A stretch of 64,000 bases of DNA from Aeromonas rivipollensis (GCF_037811135.1 NZ_CP149130.1:1-64000); one strand, 5' to 3'. Counted from the stretch's first letter, positions 22,538-32,439 are shown. The notes: a model not told the origin generated them from the letters alone. A program made the numbers and translations.

Positions 22538-23887
22538 TTATCGCATTGTCACAAACTCTTCCGCACTGGTGGGGTGAATGGCGACGCAGTTGTCGAAGTC
22601 CGCCTTGGTGGCCCCCATCTTCATGGCGACGCCGAAACCTTGCAGTATCTCGTCCATCGCAAAGCCGATGCCGTGCAGGCCGACCACCTTCTCCTCGGGA
22701 CCGACGCAGACCAGTTTCATCCGGGTGGGCTGGCGATGCTGGGTCAGGGCCGAATACATGGCGGTGAACTGGCTGCGGTAGACCTTGACCTGGCTCTCGC
22801 CATACTCGGCGATGGCCTCCGGCTCGGTCAGACCTATGGTGCCTATGGGCGGGTGGCTGAACACCACGGTCGGCACCAGATCGTAATTAAGGTGCTCGTT
22901 GGGCTTGTTGTTGAACAGCCGCTCCGAGAGGCGACGACCAGCCGCGACAGCCACAGGGGTGAGCTGGATGCGCCCGGTGTTGTCACCCACCGCATAGAGA
23001 TTGGCGACGGCGGTATTCTGGAACTTGTCGGTCGGGATAAAGCCCTGCTCGTCCAGGGTGATGCCTGTGGCGGCCAGGTTGAGGTTGTCGGTGGCCGGTA
23101 CGCGGCCTATGGCCCAGATCAGGCAGTCCACAGTGAGGTGGCGGCCATCTTCCAGTTGCAGTGTCAGGCTGCCGTCGGCGTTCTTGACCACGGCCTTGGG
23201 CACGGCGTGGGTGTGCAGCTTGGGCCCTTCCTGGGCCATGATCTCCACCAGGGTCTCGTGGATCATGGGGTCGAAGTTGCGCAGCGGCGCATGCTTGCGC
23301 ACCACCAGGTGGGTCTCTGAGCCGAGGGCCTGCATCACGCCGGCGATCTCGACCGCGATATAGCCGGCACCGACCACGGCGACCCGTCTTGGCTGGGCTT
23401 GCAGATCGAAGAAGCCGTCGGAGTCGATGCCGAGTTCGGCGCCCGGTATGGTCGGGACTTCGGGGCGGCCGCCGGTGGCGATCAGTATGTGATCGGCGCT
23501 GTACTGCTCGCCATCAACCTCGATAGTGTTGCTGCTGACGAAACGGGCGAAGCCCTTGATGACGGTGATCTGGTTTTTGCCAAGCACGTTCTCGTAGGAC
23601 TTGTGGATGCGGCCAATATAGGCCTGACGGGACTCGACCAGCTTGGCCCAGCTGAAGTGATTGAGGGTGGTGTCGAAGCCGTAGTCGGCGCCGTATCTCA
23701 GGGCATCGGCGATCTGGCCGGCATACCACATGGCCTTCTTCGGCACGCAGCCGACGTTGACGCAGGTACCCCCCAGCTCTTTGGCTTCAATCAGGGCGAC
23801 TTTCTTGCCGTACATGGCAGCCCGGTTGGCCGAGGCGATGCCGCCACTGCCGCCGCCGATGGCGATATAGTCAAAATGCTGTGCCAT
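22538..23887 (-). CDS. gor: Glutathione-disulfide reductase
   Basis: 449-residue FAD/NADPH oxidoreductase that reduces oxidised glutathione. FAD-binding [17 protein letters not shown] is at the N-terminus, the redox disulfide is in [16 protein letters not shown] (~residues 40-50), the NADPH fold in [14 protein letters not shown] (~170), and the C-terminal [12 protein letters not shown] carries the catalytic His-Glu pair. Length matches the family. Two additional copies of the 3' end follow downstream. Confidence 0.96.
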   Translation of the reverse strand: MAQHFDYIAIGGGSGGIASANRAAMYGKKVALIEAKELGGTCVNVGCVPKKAMWYAGQIADALRYGADYGFDTTLNHFSWAKLVESRQAYIGRIHKSYENVLGKNQITVIKGFARFVSSNTIEVDGEQYSADHILIATGGRPEVPTIPGAELGIDSDGFFDLQAQPRRVAVVGAGYIAVEIAGVMQALGSETHLVVRKHAPLRNFDPMIHETLVEIMAQEGPKLHTHAVPKAVVKNADGSLTLQLEDGRHLTVDCLIWAIGRVPATDNLNLAATGITLDEQGFIPTDKFQNTAVANLYAVGDNTGRIQLTPVAVAAGRRLSERLFNNKPNEHLNYDLVPTVVFSHPPIGTIGLTEPEAIAEYGESQVKVYRSQFTAMYSALTQHRQPTRMKLVCVGPEEKVVGLHGIGFAMDEILQGFGVAMKMGATKADFDNCVAIHPTSAEEFVTMR

Positions 23888-23941
23888 TGCGAGGTTCTCC
23901 GCTCGTTAAGAATGCAATCACAGCATGATGGGGACAAAGTG

Positions 23942-23961
23942 GCCGGCTCACAAGAGCCGGC
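23942..23961 (-). terminator. Hairpin after the histidine kinase gene
   Basis: Perfect stem GCCGGCTC / GAGCCGGC with a 4-base loop. It overlaps the last few bases of, or lies just beyond, the kinase stop (gene end at 23964). The leftward T tract (CTTTGT) is weak, so it is a moderate terminator candidate between the kinase and gor. Confidence 0.5.
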
Positions 23962-23963
23962 GT

Positions 23964-25922
23964 TCAGTTCTGCTGGAAGGGCAGGCGGATATGGAACTGG
24001 GCACCCTGGCCAGGTTCGCTGGCGCAATGGATGCGGCCACGGAGCAGTTGCACCACCAGGTTGTAGATGATGTGGGTACCGAGCCCGCTGCCACCCTGGC
24101 CCCGCTTGGAGGTGACGAAGGGATCGAAGATGCGCGGCAGTATCTCAGGGGGGATGCCGCGACCGTTGTCACTGTAATCGATGACCAGCTCGTCACCCTG
24201 CTGCTCCACCCTGATGGTGATCTTCTTGGGCCTGTCCCAGCCGTCGAAACCGTGATGGATGGAGTTGAGGATCAGGTTGGAATAGATCTGGGTGAAGCTG
24301 CCGGGGAAGGAGTAGATGGCCAGCTTGGGATCGCATTGAATGTCGACCTCGCACTGGGCCTTCTTCAGCTTGTAACCGAGGGAGACCACCACCTGATGCA
24401 GGTTGTCGGCGAGGCTGAAGTTGTAGCGCGCCTCGGATGACTGATCCACCGCCACCTGCTTGAAGCTGGCAATGAGCTCGGAGGCCCGCCTCAGGTTGCC
24501 CTGCAGCAGTTGCATCGACTCGTCGAGGTTCTGGGTGAACTCGTTGAGATAGGAGCGCGACAGCTGCTTGGCCTCGAGGTGCTGCTTGAAGTCGGCCACC
24601 CGCTCCTGCAGATAGGAGGAGGCCGTGACGCTGATGCCGATGGGGGTGTTGATCTCGTGGGCCACGCCGGCCACCAGGGAACCCAGGGAGGCCATCTTCT
24701 CCGACTCCACCAGAGTCTGCTGCGCCTGTTTCAGATCGTCATAGGCCTTGCCCAGCTGGTTGTTGGCATCGCTCAGGCTGCGGGTACGCTCCGCCACCTT
24801 GCCTTCCAGCTGTTCGTTGAACAGTATGATTTCCCGCTCCACCTTCTTGAGGGGGGTGATGTCATAACCGAAGCCAATCAGATACTTGAGATTCGGCCCC
24901 TCGTAGAAGGGGGCGAAGGTCCACTGCAGGACCAGTTCATTGCCCTGCTGGTCGTGCATGATGATCTCCCTGTCCTCGAGGGAACCCTGATCCGCCAGGG
25001 TCGCCGCCAGCTCGGCCCGCTGCTCCTCGCTGACGAAGAGATCCAGCCAGTTGTGCTGCAGCAGCTCCTCGTGGTGGTAGCCGGTGAGCAGTATGGCGGC
25101 GGGGTTGATGCTGGCGATGTTGAGATCCGGCTCCATGCAGCAGATGACCATGTTGGCGGAGTTGATCAGGGTGGCGGAGAAGTCCCGCTCCTGTTGAAGC
25201 TGATCCGCCGCCTGATGGCGGGCGTTGAACTCGTCGTTCAATCGGGTGCGCATCTGGTTGAGGGTGGCGGCCAGCGCATCGAACTCGTCCGGGTGTTTGC
25301 GGGGCAGGGGACGCCCCTCCAGGGTCAGCTCCACCGCCAGCCGATCCAGACTCAGTTTCTGGGCGTAGCTGACGATGCGGTTGATATGACGGATCACCAG
25401 GTAATAGATGATGACCAGGATGCAGAGCGAGACGACCAGGGTCTTGATGGTCTGGCTGACCAGGATCAGCACCGACTTCTCGATGAGGCGCTGGTAGACC
25501 TGATCCAGGGTGGCGGCGACGAACAGCTTGCCGACCACCTCTCCCTGATAGGTGAGGCTGAATTCGCGGGAGATGTCGTATTGCGCCTGCTCCACCCCCT
25601 GGGTCAGCAGCGGCACTTCCGAGTTGCCCAGCATCTCCTTGACCATGACGAACTGCATGTTGGGCAGGTTCATGATGCCTTCGATCTGCACCTTGACCTG
25701 CTCTTCATCCAGGTTCCACAGGCTGGCGGAGATGGGTTGCAGGAAGGAGGCCTCGATCTGGTCGATGCTGGCCTCTATGACGGTGACGTCCTTGTTGTAA
25801 TCCCAGGCGAGCTGCAACACCGTGATGACCAGTGCCAACACTGTGCTGCAGATCAGAATGTAGGAAAGCAGACGATAAGAGAGTCCGTTAAGGCCTATGG
25901 CCCTGGAGAAGATTCCTGACAT
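23964..25922 (-). CDS. Membrane PAS-sensor histidine kinase
   Basis: 652 residues. Order: membrane helix (~15-37), periplasmic sensing region (~38-155), second helix (~160-185), HAMP-like linker (~185-245), PAS domain (~255-370, NMVICCMEPDLNIASINPAAILLTGYHHEEL), coiled coil (~375-415), HisKA with SLVAGVAHEINTPIG, and HATPase with DNGRGIPPEI and GGSGLGTHIIYNLV. No partner response regulator is adjacent, so it is an orphan kinase. The signal sensed is not evident. Confidence 0.9.
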   Translation of the reverse strand: MSGIFSRAIGLNGLSYRLLSYILICSTVLALVITVLQLAWDYNKDVTVIEASIDQIEASFLQPISASLWNLDEEQVKVQIEGIMNLPNMQFVMVKEMLGNSEVPLLTQGVEQAQYDISREFSLTYQGEVVGKLFVAATLDQVYQRLIEKSVLILVSQTIKTLVVSLCILVIIYYLVIRHINRIVSYAQKLSLDRLAVELTLEGRPLPRKHPDEFDALAATLNQMRTRLNDEFNARHQAADQLQQERDFSATLINSANMVICCMEPDLNIASINPAAILLTGYHHEELLQHNWLDLFVSEEQRAELAATLADQGSLEDREIIMHDQQGNELVLQWTFAPFYEGPNLKYLIGFGYDITPLKKVEREIILFNEQLEGKVAERTRSLSDANNQLGKAYDDLKQAQQTLVESEKMASLGSLVAGVAHEINTPIGISVTASSYLQERVADFKQHLEAKQLSRSYLNEFTQNLDESMQLLQGNLRRASELIASFKQVAVDQSSEARYNFSLADNLHQVVVSLGYKLKKAQCEVDIQCDPKLAIYSFPGSFTQIYSNLILNSIHHGFDGWDRPKKITIRVEQQGDELVIDYSDNGRGIPPEILPRIFDPFVTSKRGQGGSGLGTHIIYNLVVQLLRGRIHCASEPGQGAQFHIRLPFQQN

Positions 25923-25994
25923 GGCATCCTTGCGGTCTGGATTGCGAACGGCCTAGTTTAACTGCTTCATGGACTCATGTCGTGTGCCATAAAA

Positions 25995-26025
25995 TGGATA
26001 AAAATAAGGCCCCTTTCGGGGCCTT
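25995..26025 (-). terminator. Terminator of the RND efflux operon
   Basis: Perfect stem AAGGCCCC / GGGGCCTT at 26006-26025 with loop GAAA, followed leftward by ATTTTTAT. It lies 19 bp past the RND gene stop. Confidence 0.92.
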
Positions 26026-26043
26026 GTTGCTGTTGGCTGAGGA

Positions 26044-29000
26044 TCAATGGTTTCCTTTCGCCTTGGCCGGAATGGACTCGTCGAATTCCGGCAGGGGTTT
26101 GTGCTCCGAGGCCAGGAAGGTGTAGATCACCGGCAGCACGAACAGGGTGAACAGGGTGCCGATGGCCAGACCCGCCACTATGACGATGCCGATGCTGAAG
26201 CGCTGGGCCGCACCCGCACCCGCCGCATAGAGCAGCGGGATCAGGCCGGCAATCATGGCCGCCGTGGTCATCAGGATGGGACGCAGACGCACCTTGGCAG
26301 CCTGCATCACGGCCTGCATCCGGTTCATGCCGTGCAGCAGCTGCTCCTCCTTCGCCACCTCGCAGATCAGAATACCGTGCTTGGTAATCAGACCGACCAG
26401 GGTGATGAGGCCCACCTGGGAGTAGATGTTCATGGTGGCCAGGCCCCATGCCAGGGCAATCAGGGCCCCGCTGATGGCAAGGGGTACCGACACCATGATC
26501 ACCAGAGGGTCACGCACCGACTCGAACTGGATGGCCAGCACCAGGAAGATGATGGCCAGGGCCAGGGCGAAGGTGGCGTAGAGCGCATTGCCCTCGGTCA
26601 CGAACTGGCGGGCTTCCCCCATGAAGTCGTAGCGATAGCCTTGCGGCAGCTTCTCTTCGGCGGTGGCCTTGAACCAGTTGATCGCATCCCCCATGGCCAC
26701 ACCAGGTGCCGGTACGGCGCCTATGGTGGCGGAGTTCAGCTGGTTGAAGTGGGGCAGGGCGCGAGGCTCGCCAACCACCTCAATCTTGATCAGGCTGCCC
26801 AGCGGGATCGACTTGCCGTCGGCGGCGCGCACGTAGTAACCCTTGATGGACTCGGGGTTGAGACGGTATTTGCGCTCCACCTGGGGGATCACCTCGTAGG
26901 AGCGGCCATCCAGATCGATCCGGTTGACGTAGCCGTCCGCCATCATGGTGCCCATGGTGATGCCGATGTCCTGCATGGTGATGCCGTAGGCACCCGCCTT
27001 GTCCTTGTCGATGCTGATCTTCATGGTGGCCGAGTCGTAGTTCAGATCGAGATCCGAATAGACGAACTGGCCGTTGGCCTGGGTCGCCGCCAGCATCTCA
27101 CCCGCGATCAGGAACAGACTCTCGAAGCTGTTCGGGGTGGTGATGACGAACTGGATGGGCAGGCCGCTTGAGGCACCCGGCAGTTCGGGGAACTGGAAGG
27201 TGGTGATGGCCATCCCGGGGATGTCCTTCACCAGACCGGCCACCCGATCCAGCACCTCTTTCTGGCTCGCCTCACGCTGGCTCCAGGGCACCATGGAGGC
27301 GATGCCGAAGGCCTGGTTGGCGTTGAACACCCCGGAGAAGACCTGTGAGTAGGCGATCTCGGGCTGGTCATCCAGCACCTTGTTCACGTCCGCCATGGTG
27401 TTTTCGATGTAGTCCAGGTTGGCATTGGACGGTGCCGTCCCCAGCACGGCCATGACGCCCTTATCCTCGGACGGGGCCAGCTCGCTCGGGATGAACTTGA
27501 ACAGCAACGGCAGGCTGCCGAACACTATGACGGCGAACAGTATGACCACGATGCGGCGCTGCATGACAGCATGCAGCATGCTGTCGTAGCGGGCCGTCAT
27601 CCGATCCAGCAGGTGATGCACGGTGCTCTCGAACTTGCTCGGGGTCTCGTTGGCCCTGAGCATCTTGGAGCACATCATGGGTGACAGGGTCAGGGCTATG
27701 ATGCCGGAGACGAACACGGCCCCCGCCAGGGTCAGCGCGAACTCCTTGAACAGGGAGCCGGTGATGCCCCCCATCAGGGCGATGGGCGCGTACACCGCAG
27801 CCAGGGTCACCGTCATGGCGATGACCGGCACCGCGATTTCCCGGGTGCCTATGATGGCGGCCCTGAACGGTTCTTCCCCCTCCTTGATGTGACGATCGAC
27901 GTTCTCCAGCACCACTATGGCGTCATCCACCACCAGACCGATGGCGAGCACCATGGCCAGCAGTGTCATCAGGTTGATGGAGAAACCGAACATGTCCATC
28001 ATCATCACCACGCCGATGAGACTCAGCGGTATTGTGATGATCGGGATGATGACGGCGCGGAAGGAGCCGAGGAACAGGGTGATCACCACCAGTACTATGG
28101 CGGCCGCCTCCAGTATGGTCTTGATGACCTCGTGGATGGACTCGTTGATGGCGATGGTGGAGTCATACAGGATGTTGACCTGCATGGTGCTCGGCATGTT
28201 GCTCTTCAGGCTCGGCAGCAGCTCCAGCACATCGTGGGCGATGTTGATGGGGTTGGCGGTCGGCGCGGCATTGATGGCCAAGACCACGGCTTCACGGCCG
28301 TTGGCGCTGGCGCGATAGATGTCGTGACTCTTCTCCAGCGACACCTTGGCGATGTCGGAGAGGCGGATCACCTTGCCATCCCGGGTCGCTACCACCAGAC
28401 GCTTGAGCTCATCGGTATTGCTGACCTGTGTCTCGGCATTGCCGTTGAACAGGGTGAAATAGCCGGTGGCCTGACCGGTAGCGGACTGATAGTTGTTGCT
28501 GTTGAGCACCGTCATCACGTCGCTGGAAGTCAGGTCGAAGGCGGCCATCTTGGCCGGATCCAGCCACACCCGCAGGGCAAACTCGACCCCGCCGTAGAGG
28601 TCAACCTTGGATACCCCACCCACGGTGAACAGCTGGGGCTTGATGACCCGCTCCAGGTAGTCGGTGATCTGGCTGGAGTTCAGCTCGGGGCTGGTGAAGC
28701 CCATGTAGAGCACCGCTGTGGTGGAACCCGTGGAGGAAGTGACCGAAGGGTCTTCCGCCTCTTTGGGCAGCTGGGAGCGCACCGAGTTGACCTTGGCCAG
28801 GATGTCGGACAACGCGGCGTTGGGGTCGGTGTTCAGCTTCATGTAGGCCGTCACCGTGGAGCTGCCCAGCTGGCTGGAGGAGGTCATGAAGTCGATGTTG
28901 TCGGCTTGCGCGACCGCCTGCTCCAGGGGCTGAGTGATGAAGCCCTGGATCAGATCCGAGCTGGCGCCATAGTAGCTGGTGTTGACCGTGATGACGGTGT

Positions 29001-29124
29001 TGATCACCTCGGGATATTCCCGCACCTGCATCTTGAAGATGGCCTGGAAGCCCAGCAGGGCTATCAGAAAGCTGAGCGAGATCGCCAGCACCGGCCGTTT
29101 TATGAATATGTCAGTAAATCGCAT
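26044..29124 (-). CDS. RND-family efflux transporter, inner-membrane permease
   Basis: 1026 residues, the usual size of proton-driven HAE1/HAE2-type pumps. It starts MRFTDIFIKRPVLAISLSFL and shows the transmembrane proton-relay motif AIGLVVDDAIVVLENV (two adjacent Asp) near residue 395, two large periplasmic regions and 12 helices. It forms a tripartite pump with the adaptor encoded 15 bp upstream and an outer-membrane channel such as TolC encoded elsewhere. It is closest in my recognition to Vibrio Vme/Vex and Pseudomonas MexI-like pumps. Substrates unknown. Confidence 0.92.
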   Translation of the reverse strand: MRFTDIFIKRPVLAISLSFLIALLGFQAIFKMQVREYPEVINTVITVNTSYYGASSDLIQGFITQPLEQAVAQADNIDFMTSSSQLGSSTVTAYMKLNTDPNAALSDILAKVNSVRSQLPKEAEDPSVTSSTGSTTAVLYMGFTSPELNSSQITDYLERVIKPQLFTVGGVSKVDLYGGVEFALRVWLDPAKMAAFDLTSSDVMTVLNSNNYQSATGQATGYFTLFNGNAETQVSNTDELKRLVVATRDGKVIRLSDIAKVSLEKSHDIYRASANGREAVVLAINAAPTANPINIAHDVLELLPSLKSNMPSTMQVNILYDSTIAINESIHEVIKTILEAAAIVLVVITLFLGSFRAVIIPIITIPLSLIGVVMMMDMFGFSINLMTLLAMVLAIGLVVDDAIVVLENVDRHIKEGEEPFRAAIIGTREIAVPVIAMTVTLAAVYAPIALMGGITGSLFKEFALTLAGAVFVSGIIALTLSPMMCSKMLRANETPSKFESTVHHLLDRMTARYDSMLHAVMQRRIVVILFAVIVFGSLPLLFKFIPSELAPSEDKGVMAVLGTAPSNANLDYIENTMADVNKVLDDQPEIAYSQVFSGVFNANQAFGIASMVPWSQREASQKEVLDRVAGLVKDIPGMAITTFQFPELPGASSGLPIQFVITTPNSFESLFLIAGEMLAATQANGQFVYSDLDLNYDSATMKISIDKDKAGAYGITMQDIGITMGTMMADGYVNRIDLDGRSYEVIPQVERKYRLNPESIKGYYVRAADGKSIPLGSLIKIEVVGEPRALPHFNQLNSATIGAVPAPGVAMGDAINWFKATAEEKLPQGYRYDFMGEARQFVTEGNALYATFALALAIIFLVLAIQFESVRDPLVIMVSVPLAISGALIALAWGLATMNIYSQVGLITLVGLITKHGILICEVAKEEQLLHGMNRMQAVMQAAKVRLRPILMTTAAMIAGLIPLLYAAGAGAAQRFSIGIVIVAGLAIGTLFTLFVLPVIYTFLASEHKPLPEFDESIPAKAKGNH

Positions 29125-29139
29125 CGCAGATCTCCGCGC

Positions 29140-30246
29140 TTACAGCATCGGGGTTTGTGCCGGAACGGCAAGGGCATCATTCTCGACCACGTGCACCTTG
29201 GTATCGTTACTCAGGCGAACCTGACCCGACAGCACTATTTGATCGCCGGCCTTGATGCCGGACAACACATGGACATCATTGCCGCGACGCTCACCCGCCT
29301 TGACCACCACCTGCTTGGCACGTTTCACGCCGTCTGCCTCCTGAATGACGTAGACGTTCTCGCCATAGAGGGTGAAGGAGATGGCAGACTGCGGGATCAC
29401 AATCTGGTCTTTCACCGTGGGCAGTATGATGCTGGCGCGGGCAAACATGCCGGAGCGCAGCTGGCCGCCGTTGTTCGGGATGTTGGCTTGCACCTGGATC
29501 AGGCCGCTCTGGTAGTTGACTGCCGGCTCGATGGCGGTGATCTGGCCGTCAAACTGGGTCTGGGGATAGGCATCCACGTTGATCTTGACGGTCTGGCCGA
29601 GGGAAATCTTGGAGATGTCGGTCTGGGGCACGGTGAAGCGCAGGCGCATCACGCTGGTGTCTTCCAGCCGCACAATCTCGGTACCGGGTTCCAGGTACTG
29701 ACCGAGGAAGACGTTGCGCAGACCCACGACGCCACCGAAGGGGGCGCGGACTTCGCGGCGGGCTATGGTGCCCTTAAGGCTGTCGATGTCCGCTTCCAGT
29801 GAGCGATAGGCCGCTTCGGCATCATCCAGCTGATCACGGGAGATGGAGTTCTTCTGGTACAGGTTCTGGTAACGCTCGAACTTGGCACGAGCCGCAGGCA
29901 GCCTGGCCTGGGAGGCGTTCAGGTTGGCCTTCTCCACGCTGGAGTCCAGGCTCAGCAGCAGTTGATCCGCCTTGACCTGAGCCCCGGATTCGAAGCTGAT
30001 CTTGTCTATGGTGCCCGCCAGTTCACTGGAAAGGGTGACCCCCTGGTTAGGCTCGATGAAGCCGATCGCCTCAATGGTGGGGACCCAGTCCTGTGCCTTG
30101 GTCACCATGGCGGTCACCGGGAACTCGGGCTCGGGTCGATTGGCCATGAACTCTGCAATCTTCTTCTGCTTGAACATATTGAAGCCGATGACACTGCCGA
30201 ACAGGGCGAGTGCTATCAGCAACATGATGGCCATCCACTTTTTCAT
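29140..30246 (-). CDS. RND efflux periplasmic adaptor (membrane fusion protein)
   Basis: 368 residues. A single N-terminal membrane anchor (MAIMLLIALALFGSVIGFNMF) is followed by a barrel-sandwich/lipoyl half (GFIEPNQGVTLSSELAGTI), an alpha-helical hairpin (~95-150, ANLNASQARLPAARAKFERYQNLYQ), the second lipoyl half (REVRAPFGGVVGLRNVFLGQY) and beta-barrel domains. It bridges the pump and the outer-membrane channel. The start overlaps the TetR stop (ATGA), and the permease follows directly. Confidence 0.93.
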   Translation of the reverse strand: MKKWMAIMLLIALALFGSVIGFNMFKQKKIAEFMANRPEPEFPVTAMVTKAQDWVPTIEAIGFIEPNQGVTLSSELAGTIDKISFESGAQVKADQLLLSLDSSVEKANLNASQARLPAARAKFERYQNLYQKNSISRDQLDDAEAAYRSLEADIDSLKGTIARREVRAPFGGVVGLRNVFLGQYLEPGTEIVRLEDTSVMRLRFTVPQTDISKISLGQTVKINVDAYPQTQFDGQITAIEPAVNYQSGLIQVQANIPNNGGQLRSGMFARASIILPTVKDQIVIPQSAISFTLYGENVYVIQEADGVKRAKQVVVKAGERRGNDVHVLSGIKAGDQIVLSGQVRLSNDTKVHVVENDALAVPAQTPML

Positions 30247-30833
30247 GAACAGGCTCCTGTGATGGAATAATTAGGGTTTAAAATGGCATTCCAGCTGGCC
30301 CGGATGACCGACTCCAACTGTTCTTGCGTCAACTCAAATTCGTGAGCCCGGCGTTGTTGTACCAGGTTGACCACGCAGCTCAGGCTCAGGGCCTGCAGCA
30401 CCAGAACGGGCAAATCGATGAACAGACCCTGCTGGCGTCCCTGTTCGAAGAAACGCTCAAGTGGGGCCCATGTCGCCATTATGACCGGATCCCGCTCCAA
30501 TTCAGCCCCCAATGGAGAACTTTCGTACTGCAATTTGCATTTCAGTACATTGGGGTGGCTGGCAAAGAGGGCGTCGATATTGAGCCAGAGGCGTCGATAC
30601 TGCCGATATGACACCTCTTCTATCTGCACACCTTCCATGACCAAGGGATGACACTTGAGAATGGTATGCTGATAAAGCTGGCGGACAAGATCATCCTTGT
30701 CGCTGAAGTAGCGGTAGATGGTGCCTGCCGCTACCTTGGCTTTCTTGGCAACAGCGGCAATGGAAAGGCCGTAGAAGCCCTGCTCGCCGAGGATTTCGTG
30801 CGCTGCCTCGAAAATCCGTTCTTTCTTATCCAT
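30243..30833 (-). CDS. TetR-family repressor of the RND operon
   Basis: 196 residues. N-terminal TetR HTH (ERIFEAAHEILGEQGFYGLSIAAVAKKAKVAAGTIYRYFSDKDDLV in outline) and a variable C-terminal ligand domain. I chose the ATG at 30833 (MDKKERIF); the longer frame to 30995 runs through the operator. The gene is first in tetR-adaptor-permease, coupled by an ATGA overlap. A palindrome 22 bp upstream is its likely operator, implying autorepression of the whole operon. Confidence 0.92.
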   Translation of the reverse strand: MDKKERIFEAAHEILGEQGFYGLSIAAVAKKAKVAAGTIYRYFSDKDDLVRQLYQHTILKCHPLVMEGVQIEEVSYRQYRRLWLNIDALFASHPNVLKCKLQYESSPLGAELERDPVIMATWAPLERFFEQGRQQGLFIDLPVLVLQALSLSCVVNLVQQRRAHEFELTQEQLESVIRASWNAILNPNYSITGACS

Positions 30834-30854
30834 GATGATCAGACTTCGGCGAGT

Positions 30855-30870
30855 GAATGAACGTTCATTC
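30855..30870. promoter_or_regulatory. TetR operator palindrome
   Basis: GAATGAACGTTCATTC, a perfect 16-base inverted repeat upstream of the tetR-type start. Size and position fit a TetR dimer site. TGAACGTTCA-type cores are common for regulators of RND operons. Confidence 0.75.
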
Positions 30871-31091
30871 ATTCTAGGTGGAGAGACAAGCAAGTCAAGG
30901 GATGCCGGCCACTTTACTGTCAGAAGAGGATCCAGAAGTGGGCCGAGTGAGGACGTTTTTGGCCGAACGGCTGTAGAAGAGGTATAAAAGTGCACGAAAA
31001 GATTGAAAAACAGACACTTGAATCATGGGTATAAAAAAAGAGTAGACAAGGTGGGCGCCATCATCAATAATGCGCCCCGTTCGACAGCGTA

Positions 31092-31168
<77 letters not shown>

Positions 31169-31216
31169 TCAAAGTGCGCCGGTTAAGCGGGCGTTGTTGT
31201 GGAACAAAACAGCTGT

Positions 31217-31293
31217 GGTGGCTGTAGCTCAGTTGGTAGAGTCCCGGATTGTGATTCCGGTTGTCGTGGGTTCGAGCCCCATCAGCCACCCCA
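31217..31293 (+). tRNA. hisR: tRNA-His (anticodon GTG)
   Basis: Cloverleaf with the extra G-1 typical of tRNA-His (31217), opposite C73, and encoded CCA. Anticodon loop ATTGTGATT. Second in the tRNA operon. Confidence 0.95.
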
Positions 31294-31313
31294 TTTTACA
31301 GCTTGTCAGGTAT

Positions 31314-31399
31314 GCGAAGGTGGCGGAATTGGTAGACGCGCTAGCTTCAGGTGTTAGTGCCCCCCGGGTGTGAGGGTTCGAGTCCCTCTCTTCGCACCA
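31314..31399 (+). tRNA. leuT: tRNA-Leu (anticodon CAG)
   Basis: 86 bases with the long variable arm of class II tRNAs. Acceptor GCGAAGG, anticodon CAG in CTTCAGGT, encoded CCA. Third in the operon. Confidence 0.95.
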
Positions 31400-31457
31400 T
31401 ACTTGCTGTATGACGAGGATGACCACATGGTCATCTTTGTATTTTGGAAATACCCAT

Positions 31458-31534
<77 letters not shown>

Positions 31535-31541
31535 CATTATG

Positions 31542-31569
31542 AAAACCTCGCTTCGGCGGGGTTTTTGCT
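31542..31569 (+). terminator. Terminator of the tRNA operon
   Basis: Stem AACCTCGC / GCGGGGTT with the stable TTCG loop, then TTTTT. Confidence 0.9.
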
Positions 31570-31711
31570 TTTCTGCGTATCTATCATTCCTCTGTCACCT
31601 CTTCTTACATTTCTGCAGGCGCCTGTTCGCCGCGAGTTCGGTATGCTTGGCCGGGAGCCACCAGAATAGTGGACACCCGCGACCCATTCAGACACAGGCC
31701 TATGCATCATC

Positions 31712-32215
31712 ATGCCCCTTCACATCCGATTGCTCGCCCTGATGGCACTGCTGCTCGGCGGCTGTGCCTTGCAGCCGAGACCTGAGACTCTTCTGCTGGG
31801 GGCCGCCCCCAGATCAACGCCAGTTCCCCCGGCCACCCTGGTAACTGGCGGCGGCTTCTGCGTGGCCCTGAGCGAGCAGGGTAGCCTACTCACCCAGCCT
31901 TGCGATCAGAGCCCCAGCCAGCTGTTCACCTGGGATGCGGGGGCCTTGCAGCTGGCGCAGGGTTGCCTGATCGCCAGGGGGGATGACGGCCTCGCAGTGG
32001 GAGAGTGTCAGGACGACAGCCGTCAATGGCAGTGGCAGGGGGATAGACTGTTCAACCGGCAGGTTTCACTGTGTCTGGATGTGGCTGGTCGCCGCCACAG
32101 AGCCGCCGTGCCGCTACGACTGGCCGAGTGCTACGGTGGCGCCAATCAGAGCTTCACCTGGACGCCGACCGGCAGCCTGCTGGATCGCCTAGGCCTGCCT
32201 GGCCTCAGCGGATGA
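31712..32215 (+). CDS. Predicted lipoprotein with a ricin B-type (beta-trefoil) lectin domain
   Basis: 167 residues. The first ~18 are a lipoprotein signal ending in the lipobox LLGGC (Cys18), so the mature protein is membrane-anchored. The rest has features of a carbohydrate-binding beta-trefoil: repeated Cys-containing strands (GFCVALSEQGS, GCLIARGDDGL, LCLDVAGRRHR) and QxW-like ends (QLFTW, RQWQW, QSFTW). About one trefoil of three repeats fits the length. The Shine-Dalgarno is weak. It lies just past the tRNA operon and overlaps a broken downstream ORF. The ligand is not predictable. Confidence 0.7.
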   Translation: MPLHIRLLALMALLLGGCALQPRPETLLLGAAPRSTPVPPATLVTGGGFCVALSEQGSLLTQPCDQSPSQLFTWDAGALQLAQGCLIARGDDGLAVGECQDDSRQWQWQGDRLFNRQVSLCLDVAGRRHRAAVPLRLAECYGGANQSFTWTPTGSLLDRLGLPGLSG

Positions 32216-32380
32216 GACTCCTGACTGGGGTCACGCTGGGTGGCGTAGGGGCGCTATCGCAGGGGCACTGGTCGGCGGTGCATCGGTGAGGTGTCGGGCT
32301 ATGGCTGGGTCGCACCCTGGATCGCCAGATCTCCCGGCAATACTTGGTGCAAGGAGTGCAACCACAGCTTCAAGCGATGA
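32212..32380 (+). pseudogene. Frameshifted remnant of a small glycine-zipper protein
   Basis: The ATG at 32212 overlaps the stop of the lectin gene and reads MRLLTGVTLGGVGA before going out of frame. Sense continues in the next frame (IAGALVGGAS) and then in the third (SGYGWVAPWIARSPGNTWCKECNHSFKR, shown here only in outline), ending at 32380. Three consecutive frames each give plausible protein, which suggests two frameshifts in a once-intact gene with a glycine-rich helix and a CxxC-type tail. Sequencing error cannot be excluded. Confidence 0.45.
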
Positions 32381-32401
32381 GGGCGCTCGCGCACCATAGC
32401 G

Positions 32402-32432
32402 TCGTGGCGATCCCGGGGAGATCGCCACGATG
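32402..32432. repeat. Long inverted repeat between the remnant and yigL
   Basis: CGTGGCGATC / GATCGCCACG with a 7-base spacer. There is no T tract on either side, so it is only a weak terminator candidate for yigL and the remnant. Confidence 0.5.
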
Positions 32433-32439
32433 GCGGGGA

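Noticed and set aside
29180-29196. CCACGTG-containing sequence as a fifth parS
   Set aside because: Flanks do not match the parS consensus outside the central CACGTG.
27889-29802. 637-codon open frame on the plus strand across the RND operon
   Set aside because: Antisense to two strongly conserved efflux genes; His/Gln-rich low-information translation typical of shadows.
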